From positions 179,557-243,556 of the forward strand of contig BRLC01000017.1 in assembly GCA_024343425.1 (NCBI GenBank): a DNA stretch of 64,000 nt, in the 5' to 3' direction. The notes beneath the pieces were generated by a model, which saw nothing but the letters and a program-made list of their open reading frames with translations, did not search any database and was not told the origin of the DNA. Both the position numbers and the translations under genes were made by a program. Source of the stretch: Rhizobiaceae bacterium MnEN-MB40S. Lineage in GTDB: Bacteria; Pseudomonadota; Alphaproteobacteria; Rhizobiales; Rhizobiaceae. Below, piece by piece: positions 25,145 through 34,498 of the stretch. Every line of letters begins with the position of its first letter. The first letter of the stretch is position 1.

Positions 25145-25171
25145 GCCGGAGGCGGCGACGCCGCCCCCGGC
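25145..25171. terminator. strong GC hairpin between convergent genes
   Basis: GCCGG-A-GGCGGC, loop GAC, GCCGCC-C-CCGGC: an 11-bp stem with one mismatch. It sits between the stop codons of the DUF1254 gene and the carrier-protein gene. There is no T run, so it may block readthrough or stabilise 3' ends in either direction. Confidence 0.45.
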
Positions 25172-25194
25172 TGCGCAGCAGGCGACGCAAAAAA

Positions 25195-25485
25195 TCATGC
25201 CGCGCGTTCAAACGCGCCGCTTCTTCGCTCCATCACCAGGCGGGCCATCAGGGCGGGCGTATTCGCGTCAATCATGTCGGGAAGGGTGAGCGCACAGCCA
25301 AACCGCGACGCGACGTCTCCCAGAATTCCGGAGGCGATCATCGAGTGCCCTCCGAGGTCGAAAAAGTCGTCGTCCGGTCCGACCTCATCGATAGTGAGCG
25401 CCTTCGCCCATATGGATGCGATTTGCAGCGTGACCTGTCCGACCGAAGCGCTGGCGGAGCGGGCCGGATAAAGCGAAACGGGCAT
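25195..25485 (-). CDS. stand-alone phosphopantetheine carrier protein (NRPS-type)
   Basis: A 96-residue carrier domain with the phosphopantetheine attachment motif DDFFDLGGHSMIA; the modified residue would be Ser48. The LGGHS form is typical of peptidyl or aryl carrier domains of non-ribosomal peptide synthetases, rather than AcpP of fatty acid synthesis (DSLD). No adenylation, condensation or phosphopantetheinyl transferase gene is in the window, so it is an orphan whose partner acts in trans or has been lost. The 96-residue length is normal for a discrete carrier. Confidence 0.85.
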   Translation of the reverse strand: MPVSLYPARSASASVGQVTLQIASIWAKALTIDEVGPDDDFFDLGGHSMIASGILGDVASRFGCALTLPDMIDANTPALMARLVMERRSGAFERAA

Positions 25486-25636
25486 GGACTTCTCCTGATC
25501 TTGACAACCTATGATCTTTCTACGCCGGATCGTTCCGGACGGATCACCCGATCTCGACCCAAAGGCCGCTTCACGCCTTGACAGCCGGGCGCCTCATTGC
25601 CATCTGCAAGGCGCACTCTCCAGCCAGCGGACCGCA

Positions 25637-26428
25637 ATGCATCATCTCCAATCAATCATCGAAAGCCGCAAATTCGAATGGTCCATCACCGTGATCATCG
25701 TGATCAACGCGGTGACGCTCGGTCTCGAGACGGTTCCGGCGGCGGTCGCGCATTTCGGAGGCCTGCTGTTTTTTGTCGACAAGCTCATTCTCGCGATCTT
25801 CGTCGTCGAATTGCTGTCAAAGATGGCCGTCTATCGGCTGAAATTCTTTTCAGATCCCTGGCGGATCTTCGATTTCATCGTCGTCGGCATCGCGCTGCTT
25901 CCGGCCACCGGAAGCTTGTCGGTGCTGCGCGCCCTGCGCATCCTTCGGGTGCTGCGGCTTGTCAGCATGGTGCCGTCGCTCAGGCGCGTGGTCGGCGGGC
26001 TGATCGCGGCGCTGCCCGGCATGGGCTCGATCGTGCTGCTGCTTGGCCTCGTCTTCTACGTCTTTTCCGTGATGGCCACCAAGCTCTACGGCGCAGCCTT
26101 TCCCGAATGGTTCGGCTCGATCCCCGAATCCGCCTATTCGTTGTTCCAGATCATGACGCTCGAAAGCTGGTCGATGGGGATCGTGCGGCCGGTCATGGCG
26201 GAATATCCGATGGCCTGGGCCTTCTTTGTGCCTTTCATCGTCGCCACCTCGTTCACGGTGCTCAATCTGTTCATCGGCATCATCGTGTCGGCCATGCAGT
26301 CCGAGCATGAGGCCGAGGCGTCCGCTGACCGCGAGGCGATGCACAGCGAGCAGGAAGTGATCCTGAATGAAATCCGCGCGCTCAGGGCCGAGGTGCGCGC
26401 CATGAAGGCGGAAGCGGAGAAATCCTGA
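25637..26428 (+). CDS. voltage-gated sodium channel, NaChBac/NavAb type
   Basis: A 263-residue inner-membrane protein with six transmembrane segments. The S4 voltage sensor shows regularly spaced Arg (VLRALRILRVLRLVSMVPSLRR). The pore helix and filter are TLESWSM, the sodium-selective filter of the NavAb/NaChBac family. The C-terminal tail is a coiled coil (EQEVILNEIRALRAEVRAM) expected to hold the tetramer together. The frame opens at 25511, but the ATG at 25637 gives the family N-terminus (MHHLQSIIESRKFEW). Such channels are typical of marine and alkaliphilic bacteria, where they link to motility or pH control. Confidence 0.9.
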   Translation: MHHLQSIIESRKFEWSITVIIVINAVTLGLETVPAAVAHFGGLLFFVDKLILAIFVVELLSKMAVYRLKFFSDPWRIFDFIVVGIALLPATGSLSVLRALRILRVLRLVSMVPSLRRVVGGLIAALPGMGSIVLLLGLVFYVFSVMATKLYGAAFPEWFGSIPESAYSLFQIMTLESWSMGIVRPVMAEYPMAWAFFVPFIVATSFTVLNLFIGIIVSAMQSEHEAEASADREAMHSEQEVILNEIRALRAEVRAMKAEAEKS

Positions 26429-26439
26429 CGTATTTCCGG

Positions 26440-27537
26440 TCAGGCTTCCGGCGGGCGGAAATGCTTTGAAAGCTTCAGGCCCTGGGCCTGGTAGTTGGAG
26501 CCGAGGTCGGATCCGTAAAGCGCGCGCGGGCGATTGAGCATATGTTCGTAGACGAGACGGCCGACGATCTGGCCGTCTTCGAGGATGAAGGGCACTTCGT
26601 GGCTGCGCACCTCCAGCACGGCGCGGCTGCCTTTGCCGCCCGCTCCGCTGTGGCCGAACCCCGGATCAAAAAAACCGGCGTAGTGGACACGGAATTCTCC
26701 GACCAGCGGATCGAAAGGCGTCATTTCGGCGGCATATAGCGGCGGCACATGCACCGCTTCGCGCGAGACAAGAATGTAGAACTCGTCCGGATCGAGGATC
26801 AGCGACCGGTCGCCGCGAATGTAGATCGGCTCCCAGAAATCAAGGATGTCATGCGCAGCCTTGACGTCGACATCGACGACTTCGGTATGGTGCTTGCCTC
26901 GATAGCCGGCAAGTCCGTCCGGACCGCCGGCGAGATCGACGGAAAGCGCAATGCCGCCGCCGGATATGTTCGGATGATCGGCGGCGACGAGTTGTTCGGC
27001 AGCGTGCAGGTCGGCAAGTTCCTTTTCGCTCAGGCCGGCGCCGCCGGCGCGGAAGCGGATCTGTGAGAGGCGTGAACCGCTGCGCACGACGATCGGAAAG
27101 GTGCGGGGACTGACTTCCATGAACAGGGGGCCGCTGTAACCGGCTTCGATCTTGTCGAATTCCTGGGCGCGGTCGGCCATGACGCGAGTGAAGATGTCGA
27201 GCCGGCCGGTGGAGCTTTTCGGGTTTGCGGAGGCCGATACGCCGTCCGGCAGATCCAGCCTCTCGATCAGCGGCACGATATAGACGCAGCCGGTTTCGAG
27301 CACGGCGCCGTTTGAGAGATCGATCTCGTGCAGTTTCAGCCGCTCCAGCTTGTCTGTAACGGTGCTGCGGGGCCCGGGCAGAAAACTGGCGCGCACGCGG
27401 TAGGCCTTCGCGCCCAGTCGCAGATCCAGGCTCGCAGGCTGGATCTGGTCAGGGTCCAGCGGCCGTTCGGTGATCAGCCGCCCGTCCCGAAACAAGCCGG
27501 AAATGTCGTCGTCGCAGAGTATGCCGGTTTCCCGCAT
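26440..27537 (-). CDS. dcd: dCTP deaminase-like protein, long alphaproteobacterial form
   Basis: A 365-residue protein, about twice the length of the E. coli Dcd trimer subunit, consistent with two dCTP deaminase/dUTPase-like halves. In the first half: PASLDLRLG, SSTGRLDIFTRVMAD, and GYSGPLFMEVSP, whose Glu fits the catalytic site. The second half (about 190-365) repeats the fold more loosely (DILDFWEPIYIRG; HYAGFFDPGFGHSG). Annotated as 2'-deoxycytidine 5'-triphosphate deaminase in related genomes; it supplies dUTP for dTMP synthesis. It converges on the sodium channel gene, with stops 11 bases apart. Confidence 0.85.
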   Translation of the reverse strand: MRETGILCDDDISGLFRDGRLITERPLDPDQIQPASLDLRLGAKAYRVRASFLPGPRSTVTDKLERLKLHEIDLSNGAVLETGCVYIVPLIERLDLPDGVSASANPKSSTGRLDIFTRVMADRAQEFDKIEAGYSGPLFMEVSPRTFPIVVRSGSRLSQIRFRAGGAGLSEKELADLHAAEQLVAADHPNISGGGIALSVDLAGGPDGLAGYRGKHHTEVVDVDVKAAHDILDFWEPIYIRGDRSLILDPDEFYILVSREAVHVPPLYAAEMTPFDPLVGEFRVHYAGFFDPGFGHSGAGGKGSRAVLEVRSHEVPFILEDGQIVGRLVYEHMLNRPRALYGSDLGSNYQAQGLKLSKHFRPPEA

Positions 27538-27620
27538 CGCTCCCCCTTCCTGTCATGGCGCTATCAATTGCAGTCGCGCATGATTGACGCAAGCAGAGCG
27601 AGGCTGTAAAGGAAGCTTAT

Positions 27621-27674
27621 CCCGTGGTGATTTGGCCGACCGGCTTGCTGCCACGTTAAACAAGTCGCTAAAAG
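27621..27674 (+). ncRNA. SAM-II riboswitch
   Basis: The sequence CGTGGTGATTTGGCCG, then GCTTGCTGCCACGTTAAAC and AAGTCGCTAAAA, follows the SAM-II (metA motif) consensus almost exactly. The first stem pairs CGTGG (27623-27627) with CCACG (27651-27655), and the AAACAAGUCGCUAAAA tail forms the pseudoknot. It ends about 57 bases before the metZ start, where SAM binding is known to hide the ribosome-binding site and lower methionine synthesis. Confidence 0.95.
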
Positions 27675-27731
27675 GTCGGGGTGAAAGCCGGCTCGCGACG
27701 CGAAGCCGGTTTTTTTGTTTGGGTGAACGCA

Positions 27732-28964
27732 ATGACGGATTTTGGAAAGAACGACGCGCAATCGAACCGCGATAAATGGCGGCCGGCGACGCGAATGGTC
27801 CACTCGGGAACCAGCCGCTCGCAATTCGGGGAAACGTCGGAGGCGATGTATCTCACGCAAGGCTTCGTCTACGAGAGCGCAGAAGCGGCCGAAGCGCGCT
27901 TCAAGGGCGAAGAGGGCGGCTTTATCTATTCGCGCTACGCCAACCCGACCGTCGACATGTTCGAAAAGCGCATGTGCGCGCTGGAAGGCGCCGAGGATGC
28001 GCGCGCCACAGCCTCCGGCATGGCGGCGGTTTCTGCGGCTCTTCTGTGTCAGCTCAACGCCGGCGATCACGTCGTTGCGGCGCGCGCCCTATTCGGCTCC
28101 TGCCGGTGGGTGGTCGAGACGCTGATGCCGAAATACGGCATTGAAACCACGCTGATCGACGGCACTGACCTGAAGAACTGGGAAGCGGCCGTGAAACCGA
28201 ACACGAAGCTGTTTTTCCTGGAAAGCCCCACAAACCCGACGCTCGAGGTTATCGACATCGCCGGCGTCGCCGGGATCGCGCAGGCGAACGGCGCGCGCGT
28301 TGTCGTCGACAACGTGTTCGCCACGCCGCTTTACCAGAAGCCGCTGGAACTCGGCGCCGACGTGGTGGTCTACTCGGCGACCAAGCATATTGACGGCCAG
28401 GGCCGCTGCCTCGGCGGCGTCGTTCTTTCCTCGAAGGAGTGGATCGACGAAAACCTGCACGACTATTTTCGCCACACCGGGCCGTCGCTTTCGCCCTTCA
28501 ACGCCTGGACCTTGCTCAAGGGGCTCGAAACCCTTCCGCTGCGCGTCAAACAGCAAACGCAGAACGCCGGGGTGATCGCCGATTACCTGGCCGATCAGGC
28601 AGGCGTGTCGCGGGTGATCTATCCCGGCCGCGCCGACCATCCACAGGCCGATGTCGTGCAGCGGCAGATGGCGGCGGGTTCGACCCTGATCGCGTTCGAT
28701 ATCGCAGGCGACAAGAAAGCCGCCTTCGATTTCACCAATGCGCTGCAGGTGGTGAAGATTTCCAACAATCTCGGCGACGCAAAGAGCCTGATTACCCATC
28801 CGGCGACGACGACGCACAAGAACCTGACGGAAGAGGCGCGCGCCGAACTCGGCATCGCCGATTCCACGGTGCGCCTCTCCGCCGGATTGGAGGATGTCGA
28901 GGATCTGATCGCCGATATCGAGCAGGCGCTCGCCGCAGTCGGACGCCCGCGCCGGGCGGCTTAG
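27732..28964 (+). CDS. metZ: O-succinylhomoserine sulfhydrylase
   Basis: A 410-residue PLP enzyme of the Cys/Met metabolism family that makes homocysteine from an O-acylhomoserine and sulfide. The PLP Lys lies in YSATKHIDGQGR. Other family motifs are IYSRYANPTVDMFEKR and GLETLPLRVKQQTQNA. The ATG at 27732 fits the family start (MTDFGKND); the frame opens at 27681 inside the riboswitch leader and that start is unlikely. Control by the SAM-II riboswitch supports a role in methionine synthesis. The acylhomoserine donor could come from the metA-like enzyme at 44815. Confidence 0.93.
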   Translation: MTDFGKNDAQSNRDKWRPATRMVHSGTSRSQFGETSEAMYLTQGFVYESAEAAEARFKGEEGGFIYSRYANPTVDMFEKRMCALEGAEDARATASGMAAVSAALLCQLNAGDHVVAARALFGSCRWVVETLMPKYGIETTLIDGTDLKNWEAAVKPNTKLFFLESPTNPTLEVIDIAGVAGIAQANGARVVVDNVFATPLYQKPLELGADVVVYSATKHIDGQGRCLGGVVLSSKEWIDENLHDYFRHTGPSLSPFNAWTLLKGLETLPLRVKQQTQNAGVIADYLADQAGVSRVIYPGRADHPQADVVQRQMAAGSTLIAFDIAGDKKAAFDFTNALQVVKISNNLGDAKSLITHPATTTHKNLTEEARAELGIADSTVRLSAGLEDVEDLIADIEQALAAVGRPRRAA

Positions 28965-28998
28965 GGCCTGTCCTGCCCCGACAGAAGCAGGGAAGGCT

Positions 28999-31900
28999 CT
29001 ACGCCGTCGCCAGTTTTCGCGCCACGGCGATCTGGTTGAGAAAGGCTCGCAGCGCCGCGGGCCTGAGCGGCTTGTTCAGGATGGTGATCGATTGCGCTTC
29101 GGCGGCGACGCGCACGTCCAGCGTTCTGTCGGCCGTTGCGAGGACGGCCGGAAAATCGACGCCCCAGCGCGCTCTCACCATTTCGATCGCCTCGATGCCG
29201 TTGCCGTCGTCGAGATGGTAGTCGGCGATGATCGTGTCCGGCGGGCGGTCCGAGGCGGCGAGCAGGGCTTTCAACTCCCGGATTGATCCGGCGCTCCTGA
29301 TGCGGCAGCCCCAGCCGGACAGCAACTGTTCGAGCCCGTCGAGAATCTTCGGTTCGTTGTCGATGCACAGAACCTCCAGATCGTCGAGGACGGACGCCGC
29401 GGGAGCGGGTTTTGCCGGCGAGACCTTCAGGGTCGCCTTGCTGAAGGATTCGAGCGGAATCCTGACGCGGAAATCGGTCCCGCGCCCGGCCTCCGAGTAG
29501 AGAAGAACCGGATGGTCGAGCACCTTCGCGATCCTGTCCACGATGGACAGTCCAAGGCCGAGGCCTGCGGCTGTCTTTGCTCCCTCGTCGAGCCGCGTGA
29601 ATTCCTTGAACACCGTCTTGAAACTGTGCGCCGGAATGCCGATGCCGGTGTCGATGACCTGCACCACGACATTGTCGCCTGCGTGACGCACGCCGACGAG
29701 AACAGTGCCGTCGCTCGTGTATTTGATGGCGTTCGACACCAGGTTCTGGATCAGACGACGCAGAAGATTGGGGTCGCTGCGCACGATGGCCGACGTGCGC
29801 ACGACCCTGAGGCGCAGCTTCTTCTCGGCCGCCATCGGCAGAAAGTCGGTTTCGATGCGCCTGAGCACCTCGTTCAACGGAAAGCTGGAAATCTGCGGTC
29901 GCATATCGCCCGTGTCGAGCCGGGATATGTCGAGGACTGCGCCGAGGATCGATTCCACCGATTCCAGCGACGAATCAATGTTGCGGACCAGGCTCTGCTC
30001 GTTCGACCGCCCGAGCCTTTCCACCAGGGACGATGAATAGAGCCGCGCCGCATTGAGCGGCTGCAGGATGTCATGGCCGGCGGCCGCCAGGAAACGGGTC
30101 TTGCCGAGATTGGCCTCCTCCGCGCGCGACTGGGCGAGCGCCAGTTCCGCGTTGACCCGCATGAGTTCCGCCGTGCGCTCGGCGACGCGCTGTTCGAGGG
30201 TTTCATTGGCCTGGCGCAGCGCCTTGGCGGAGGCGACCCTTTCGGTGATATCGGCATAGGTCGTGACCACGCCGTTGTCCGGCATCGGATTGGACCGGAT
30301 TTCGATAATGCGTCCCGACCCCGCGAGGTTCAGCGTCCAGGACATGTCCATCGACAGAAAGTTCTCGATCGTCTGCCGGACCTGGTCCGGCGCGACGTCG
30401 CCGCGCTTGACCAGAATGGCGACGATATCCTCCAGCGCCACGCCGACCTGTCCCACCGTCTCGGGCAAATCCAGCAACGCGCGAAAGCGTCGGTTCCAGA
30501 TGCTCAGACGATTGGTTTCATCGAACACCGTTACGCCCTGGTCCATCTGTCCAAGCGCCGTTTCCAGCAGGTCGCGATTGTATTGCAGCGCTTCCGAGGC
30601 CTCGTCCAGCAGGCGCGCCGTGTCGGAAGAAGTGTCGTCCTTCTGAAGGAGCAGCGACAGCACAAGCCGCGCGGAAGCCGACCCGATGGCGCTGCCCAGC
30701 AACTGTTCGGAATAGCGCACCACATCCATGTCGGCTGGAGCTGACGGCTCCAGCCATTTGCCGTGCTGGGTTTCGTAGCTGTGGAAGGACCGTTCGGTTC
30801 GCTCGGCGCCGAGGTAGCGCGCAGTGGTGTTCTTCAGGTCGGCGATTGTGATGTTTGTCTGCCAATCGCCCTGAGCCGGCCGGATGACCGATCGCTTCGG
30901 AATGAACACGCCGGCCTGGATGCGCTCCAGCGGTTTTGCGGGGCGGCTGAGCGAGCCGCCGATGAAGAGCGCGATGTTCACGATGAGACTGAGGATCACG
31001 CTGTTGACAAGCGGGTCAGCGCCGGTGGGCGAAAATGCGTCGAGGCCCGGGACGAGGAAATGCAGGATCGCCGTGGCGATGTGCGAGTTGTCGGGGCCGC
31101 CGAAGCTCGGCAGGAACAGGAGGTAGGTCCAGATGAGGATGCCGCCGCCCAGGCCAAGGATCGCGCCGCGCGCATTGGCGCGCCACCAGATCAGACCGCC
31201 GAAAAGCGGCGGCGCGAATTGCGCGATCGCCGCGAAGGAGAGCAGGCCGATCGACGCCAGCCCGGCGTTGATGTCGGCCGACCGGTAATAGGCGTAGCCG
31301 AGCGCGAGAATAAGAAAAATCGCGGTGCGCCGGACCTTCAGGATCGTGCCCGAAAAATCGCTCCTGTCGCCATCGCTGCGGATAATGTTGCGTCGGAGCA
31401 GGATCGGCATGACAAGGTCGTTGGACACCATGATGGCGATCGCCACGGAGGCGACGATGACCATGGCGGTCGCAGCCGAGAAACCGCCGATGAAGGTGAC
31501 AAGGGACAGCAGCTGCAGATCGTTCGCCAGCGGCAAGGACAGCACGAACTGGTCGGCGTTGCCCTGGCCGTCGAAAACAATAAGCCCCGCAACGGCGACG
31601 GGAATGACGAAGATATTGATGGCCACCAGATAGAGCGGGAACAGGTAGCGCGCGGTGCGCAGTTCGTCGTCGGTCCGGTTTTCGACGACGGTGACGTGAA
31701 ACTGGCGCGGCAGCATGATGATCGCGAAGGTGGACAGCATGGTCAGCACGATCCAGCGCGACGGGCTTGTCTGATGGCTGAGCGCCGCGACGACGTCCGG
31801 GTGCTGCCGCGCCTCCTCGATCAGGTGTCCTGGTCCGTCGAACAGGAAGAAGGTGGCGAAGAGCCCGACAGCGGTAAAGGCCAGAAGCTTGACTACCGAC

Positions 31901-32499
31901 TCGGTGGCGATCGCCAGGATCAGGCCGTTCTGGTGTTCCGTTGCGTCGGTGTGGCGCGTGCCGAAGATGATGGCGAAGGTGGCGAGCAGCATCGCCACGA
32001 TCAGCGAAATATCGGTCAGGAAAACGCCGCCGAGGGAGCCGGCGAAAGGCGCATCCGTGACGATGATGGTCACCGAGGACGAGACAGCCTTGAGCTGCAG
32101 CGCGATATAGGGAATCGTGCCGACGATCGCGATGATCGCGACCAGGCCGGCCACCATCGGGTTCTTGCCGTAGCGCGCGGCGATGAAGTCGGCGATGGAT
32201 GTGAGTTTTTCGGCCTTGGCGAGGTTGATGATGCGCCGGATGACGGGTAATCCGATCGTGAAGGCGAGGATTGGTCCGATATAGATGGTCAGGAACTCCA
32301 GGCCGCGATTGGCCGCCAGGCCGACGCCGCCGAAATAAGTCCAGGACGTGCAATAGACGGCAAGGCTCAAGGCGTAGATAAGCGGTCTGCCCCTGTTGGC
32401 GGTGCGCGCAGTGACGCCCCTGCCGTCGCCATAGCTTGCAATGGCGAACAGAAGCAGCAGATAAAGCAGCGCCGATGTGACGATCACCCAGCCCGGCAC
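28999..32499 (-). CDS. hybrid sensor histidine kinase with SLC5 transporter-like sensor
   Basis: A 1166-residue inner-membrane protein. The first 490 residues form a sodium/solute symporter-like domain (about 13 transmembrane segments), then a PAS-type region (near MDQGVTVFDETNRLSIWNRR), a coiled coil, HisKA (H-box AAGHDILQPLNAARL), HATPase (GLGLSIVDRI) and a C-terminal receiver with acceptor Asp in TIIADYHLDD. This resembles the CbrA/NahK class, in which transport or substrate sensing is coupled to signalling. The GTG at 32499 is preferred over the TTG at 32517 because GGGAGG lies six bases before it. No cognate response regulator gene is adjacent. Confidence 0.88.
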   Translation of the reverse strand: MPGWVIVTSALLYLLLLFAIASYGDGRGVTARTANRGRPLIYALSLAVYCTSWTYFGGVGLAANRGLEFLTIYIGPILAFTIGLPVIRRIINLAKAEKLTSIADFIAARYGKNPMVAGLVAIIAIVGTIPYIALQLKAVSSSVTIIVTDAPFAGSLGGVFLTDISLIVAMLLATFAIIFGTRHTDATEHQNGLILAIATESVVKLLAFTAVGLFATFFLFDGPGHLIEEARQHPDVVAALSHQTSPSRWIVLTMLSTFAIIMLPRQFHVTVVENRTDDELRTARYLFPLYLVAINIFVIPVAVAGLIVFDGQGNADQFVLSLPLANDLQLLSLVTFIGGFSAATAMVIVASVAIAIMVSNDLVMPILLRRNIIRSDGDRSDFSGTILKVRRTAIFLILALGYAYYRSADINAGLASIGLLSFAAIAQFAPPLFGGLIWWRANARGAILGLGGGILIWTYLLFLPSFGGPDNSHIATAILHFLVPGLDAFSPTGADPLVNSVILSLIVNIALFIGGSLSRPAKPLERIQAGVFIPKRSVIRPAQGDWQTNITIADLKNTTARYLGAERTERSFHSYETQHGKWLEPSAPADMDVVRYSEQLLGSAIGSASARLVLSLLLQKDDTSSDTARLLDEASEALQYNRDLLETALGQMDQGVTVFDETNRLSIWNRRFRALLDLPETVGQVGVALEDIVAILVKRGDVAPDQVRQTIENFLSMDMSWTLNLAGSGRIIEIRSNPMPDNGVVTTYADITERVASAKALRQANETLEQRVAERTAELMRVNAELALAQSRAEEANLGKTRFLAAAGHDILQPLNAARLYSSSLVERLGRSNEQSLVRNIDSSLESVESILGAVLDISRLDTGDMRPQISSFPLNEVLRRIETDFLPMAAEKKLRLRVVRTSAIVRSDPNLLRRLIQNLVSNAIKYTSDGTVLVGVRHAGDNVVVQVIDTGIGIPAHSFKTVFKEFTRLDEGAKTAAGLGLGLSIVDRIAKVLDHPVLLYSEAGRGTDFRVRIPLESFSKATLKVSPAKPAPAASVLDDLEVLCIDNEPKILDGLEQLLSGWGCRIRSAGSIRELKALLAASDRPPDTIIADYHLDDGNGIEAIEMVRARWGVDFPAVLATADRTLDVRVAAEAQSITILNKPLRPAALRAFLNQIAVARKLATA

Positions 32500-32722
32500 A
32501 AGGGTCCTCCCGGCCAATCCATCCAGCTAGGAACGGCCGTCCGCCGTTCCGCGCCAGAATAGCGGCAATCAATGCCGGCGCAAATGCGCACATAGTGCTA
32601 AGCGAAATCTCGTGGTAAATTGAATCAGCACTTTAGCAATAGGATCATTTTTCAAGTAAAAGGGAAGCATAGTAGACAAGTACAGCTATGCCGGCTGTAT
32701 TGCAGACAAGAAGAGGGACGAC

Positions 32723-33136
32723 ATGCTCAACGAGTTCAAGGAATTCATCTCCCGCGGAAACGTCATGGATCTGGCGGTGGGCGTCATCATCGGCGGGGCT
32801 TTCGGCCTCATCGTCAAATCGCTGACGGACGACATCATCATGCCGATCGTCGGAACGATCTTCGGCGGTTTCGATTTCTCCGACTACTACATTCCGCTCA
32901 GCGGCAACGTGACGGCGCAGACGCTCGACGCCGCGCGCGAGCAGGGCGCGGTTTTCGCCTATGGCAATTTCCTGACCGTGGTCGTGAATTTCGTAATTCT
33001 CGCCTTCATTATCTTCATGTTGATCAAGGGCGTGAACTCGATTCGCAGGGAGCAGGCCGAAGCGCCGGCCGAACCGGCTGCGCCGCCGGCCGATATCCAG
33101 CTTCTGACCGAGATTCGCGATCTTTTGAAGAAATAG
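32723..33136 (+). CDS. mscL: large-conductance mechanosensitive channel
   Basis: A 137-residue inner-membrane channel that opens under hypo-osmotic shock. The family N-terminus is [20 protein letters not shown], with the pore helix following. TM2 is [20 protein letters not shown] and the C-terminal helix ends [11 protein letters not shown]. Length and motifs are complete. A hairpin (TACAGC ... GCTGTA, 32681-32699) lies 24 bases upstream in the leader. AAGAGGGACGAC precedes the ATG. Confidence 0.95.
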   Translation: MLNEFKEFISRGNVMDLAVGVIIGGAFGLIVKSLTDDIIMPIVGTIFGGFDFSDYYIPLSGNVTAQTLDAAREQGAVFAYGNFLTVVVNFVILAFIIFMLIKGVNSIRREQAEAPAEPAAPPADIQLLTEIRDLLKK

Positions 33137-33242
33137 CCGGAACCGGTTCCGCCTCCATCAAGAGGCGGGATGGACGCATCAATGTTTTTGGCGTGTCTTT
33201 TGTCCCTGGACAGGCTATCGCCTGACAGACAGGAGACAAAAG

Positions 33243-34409
33243 ATGTCATTGATCGACCATCTCAGCCCCCCCGCGCGCAACGCGCCTGAAAGCCAGATCG
33301 TCGCCATGCTGAACTACGGGCGCGATCGCGAGGGACTGATTCCCCTGTGGGTTGGCGAGGGCGACCGGCCGACTCCCGATTTCATATCCCGCGCCGCGAG
33401 CCAGGGTCTCGAGAACGGCGAGACCTTCTATACCTGGCAGCGCGGCATTCCGCCGTTGCGTGAAGCGCTCGCCAGCTATTACGAGCGGCATTTCGGCGGC
33501 AGCCACGATCCGGAGACGTTTTTTGTCACGGGATCCGGAATGCAGTCGATCGTGCTCGCTGTCACCGCCGTCTGTCCGCCGGGAAGCGAAGTGGTCTACG
33601 CCACGCCGTCCTGGCCGAACATTTCGGCGGCGCTCGCCATTTCGGGATCCACGCCGGTGTCCGTGCCGCTCGAATTCGGCGAAACGGGCTGGACCCTGGA
33701 CACGCAGCGCATTGCGGACGCCGTCACGCCGAAAACCCGCGCGATTTTTCTCAACACGCCGTCGAACCCCTGCGCCTGGGTCGCGAGCCGTGAGAATCTC
33801 GACGATATTCTCGACATTGCGCGTCGCCACGGCCTGTGGATCATCGCCGACGAAATCTATTCGCGCTTCTATTATGCCGGACATCGCGCGCCGTCCTTCC
33901 TCGACGTGGCTGATGCCGATGACCGCATCATCTTCGTCAACTCGTTCTCCAAGAACTGGTCGATGACGGGCTGGCGGGTCGGCTGGATCAAGGCCTCGGC
34001 CGAACTCGGGCAGGTCTTCGAAAACCTCATCCAGTATTCGACGTCCGGCGTCGCGCAGTTCATGCAGCGGGGCTGCGTCGCGGCGCTCGAAGAAGGCGAA
34101 GACTATGTCGAGGATCAGAAGGCGCGCGCCCGATCCGCCCGGGATGCGTTGTGCGACGCGCTTCTCGCCACGAACCGTGTGCGGATGGTCAGGCCCGAGG
34201 GCTCTTTCTATGCGTTCTTCGCGATCGACGGTCTGGAAGACACGGCTCGCGCGGGCTACCGTATCATCGACGAGGCCAATGTCGGCCTTTCCCCCGGGAC
34301 CGGCTTCGGCCCGGGCGGCGAACAGTTCTTCCGGGCCTGTTTCCTGCGTCGCCAGGATCAGGTCGAAGAGGCGGCCGGCAGGCTCGCCGAGTTCATTTCA
34401 GGAATTTAG
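33243..34409 (+). CDS. PLP-dependent aminotransferase, class I/II
   Basis: A 388-residue fold-type I aminotransferase. The PLP Lys is in SFSKNWSMTGWRVGW, with the upstream motif LNTPSNPCAW and the C-terminal Arg in FFRACFLRR that usually binds the substrate carboxylate. It resembles aspartate/aromatic-type aminotransferases of the alpha branch, but the amino acid cannot be specified. AGGAGACAAAAG precedes the ATG. It stands alone after mscL. Confidence 0.88.
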   Translation: MSLIDHLSPPARNAPESQIVAMLNYGRDREGLIPLWVGEGDRPTPDFISRAASQGLENGETFYTWQRGIPPLREALASYYERHFGGSHDPETFFVTGSGMQSIVLAVTAVCPPGSEVVYATPSWPNISAALAISGSTPVSVPLEFGETGWTLDTQRIADAVTPKTRAIFLNTPSNPCAWVASRENLDDILDIARRHGLWIIADEIYSRFYYAGHRAPSFLDVADADDRIIFVNSFSKNWSMTGWRVGWIKASAELGQVFENLIQYSTSGVAQFMQRGCVAALEEGEDYVEDQKARARSARDALCDALLATNRVRMVRPEGSFYAFFAIDGLEDTARAGYRIIDEANVGLSPGTGFGPGGEQFFRACFLRRQDQVEEAAGRLAEFISGI

Positions 34410-34498
34410 AAGAGATCGGGCGGCCCAGAGAGTCAGGCCGATCGGCGCGGCTATCCGTGTGAGGGGCTTTCGCCCGCCATCGCGATCAAGGGATTGCT

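Noticed and set aside
30763..32250. 495-codon plus-strand frame over the hybrid kinase gene
   Set aside because: Low-complexity Arg/Asp/Gly composition and no motif; shadow of the membrane-domain codons.
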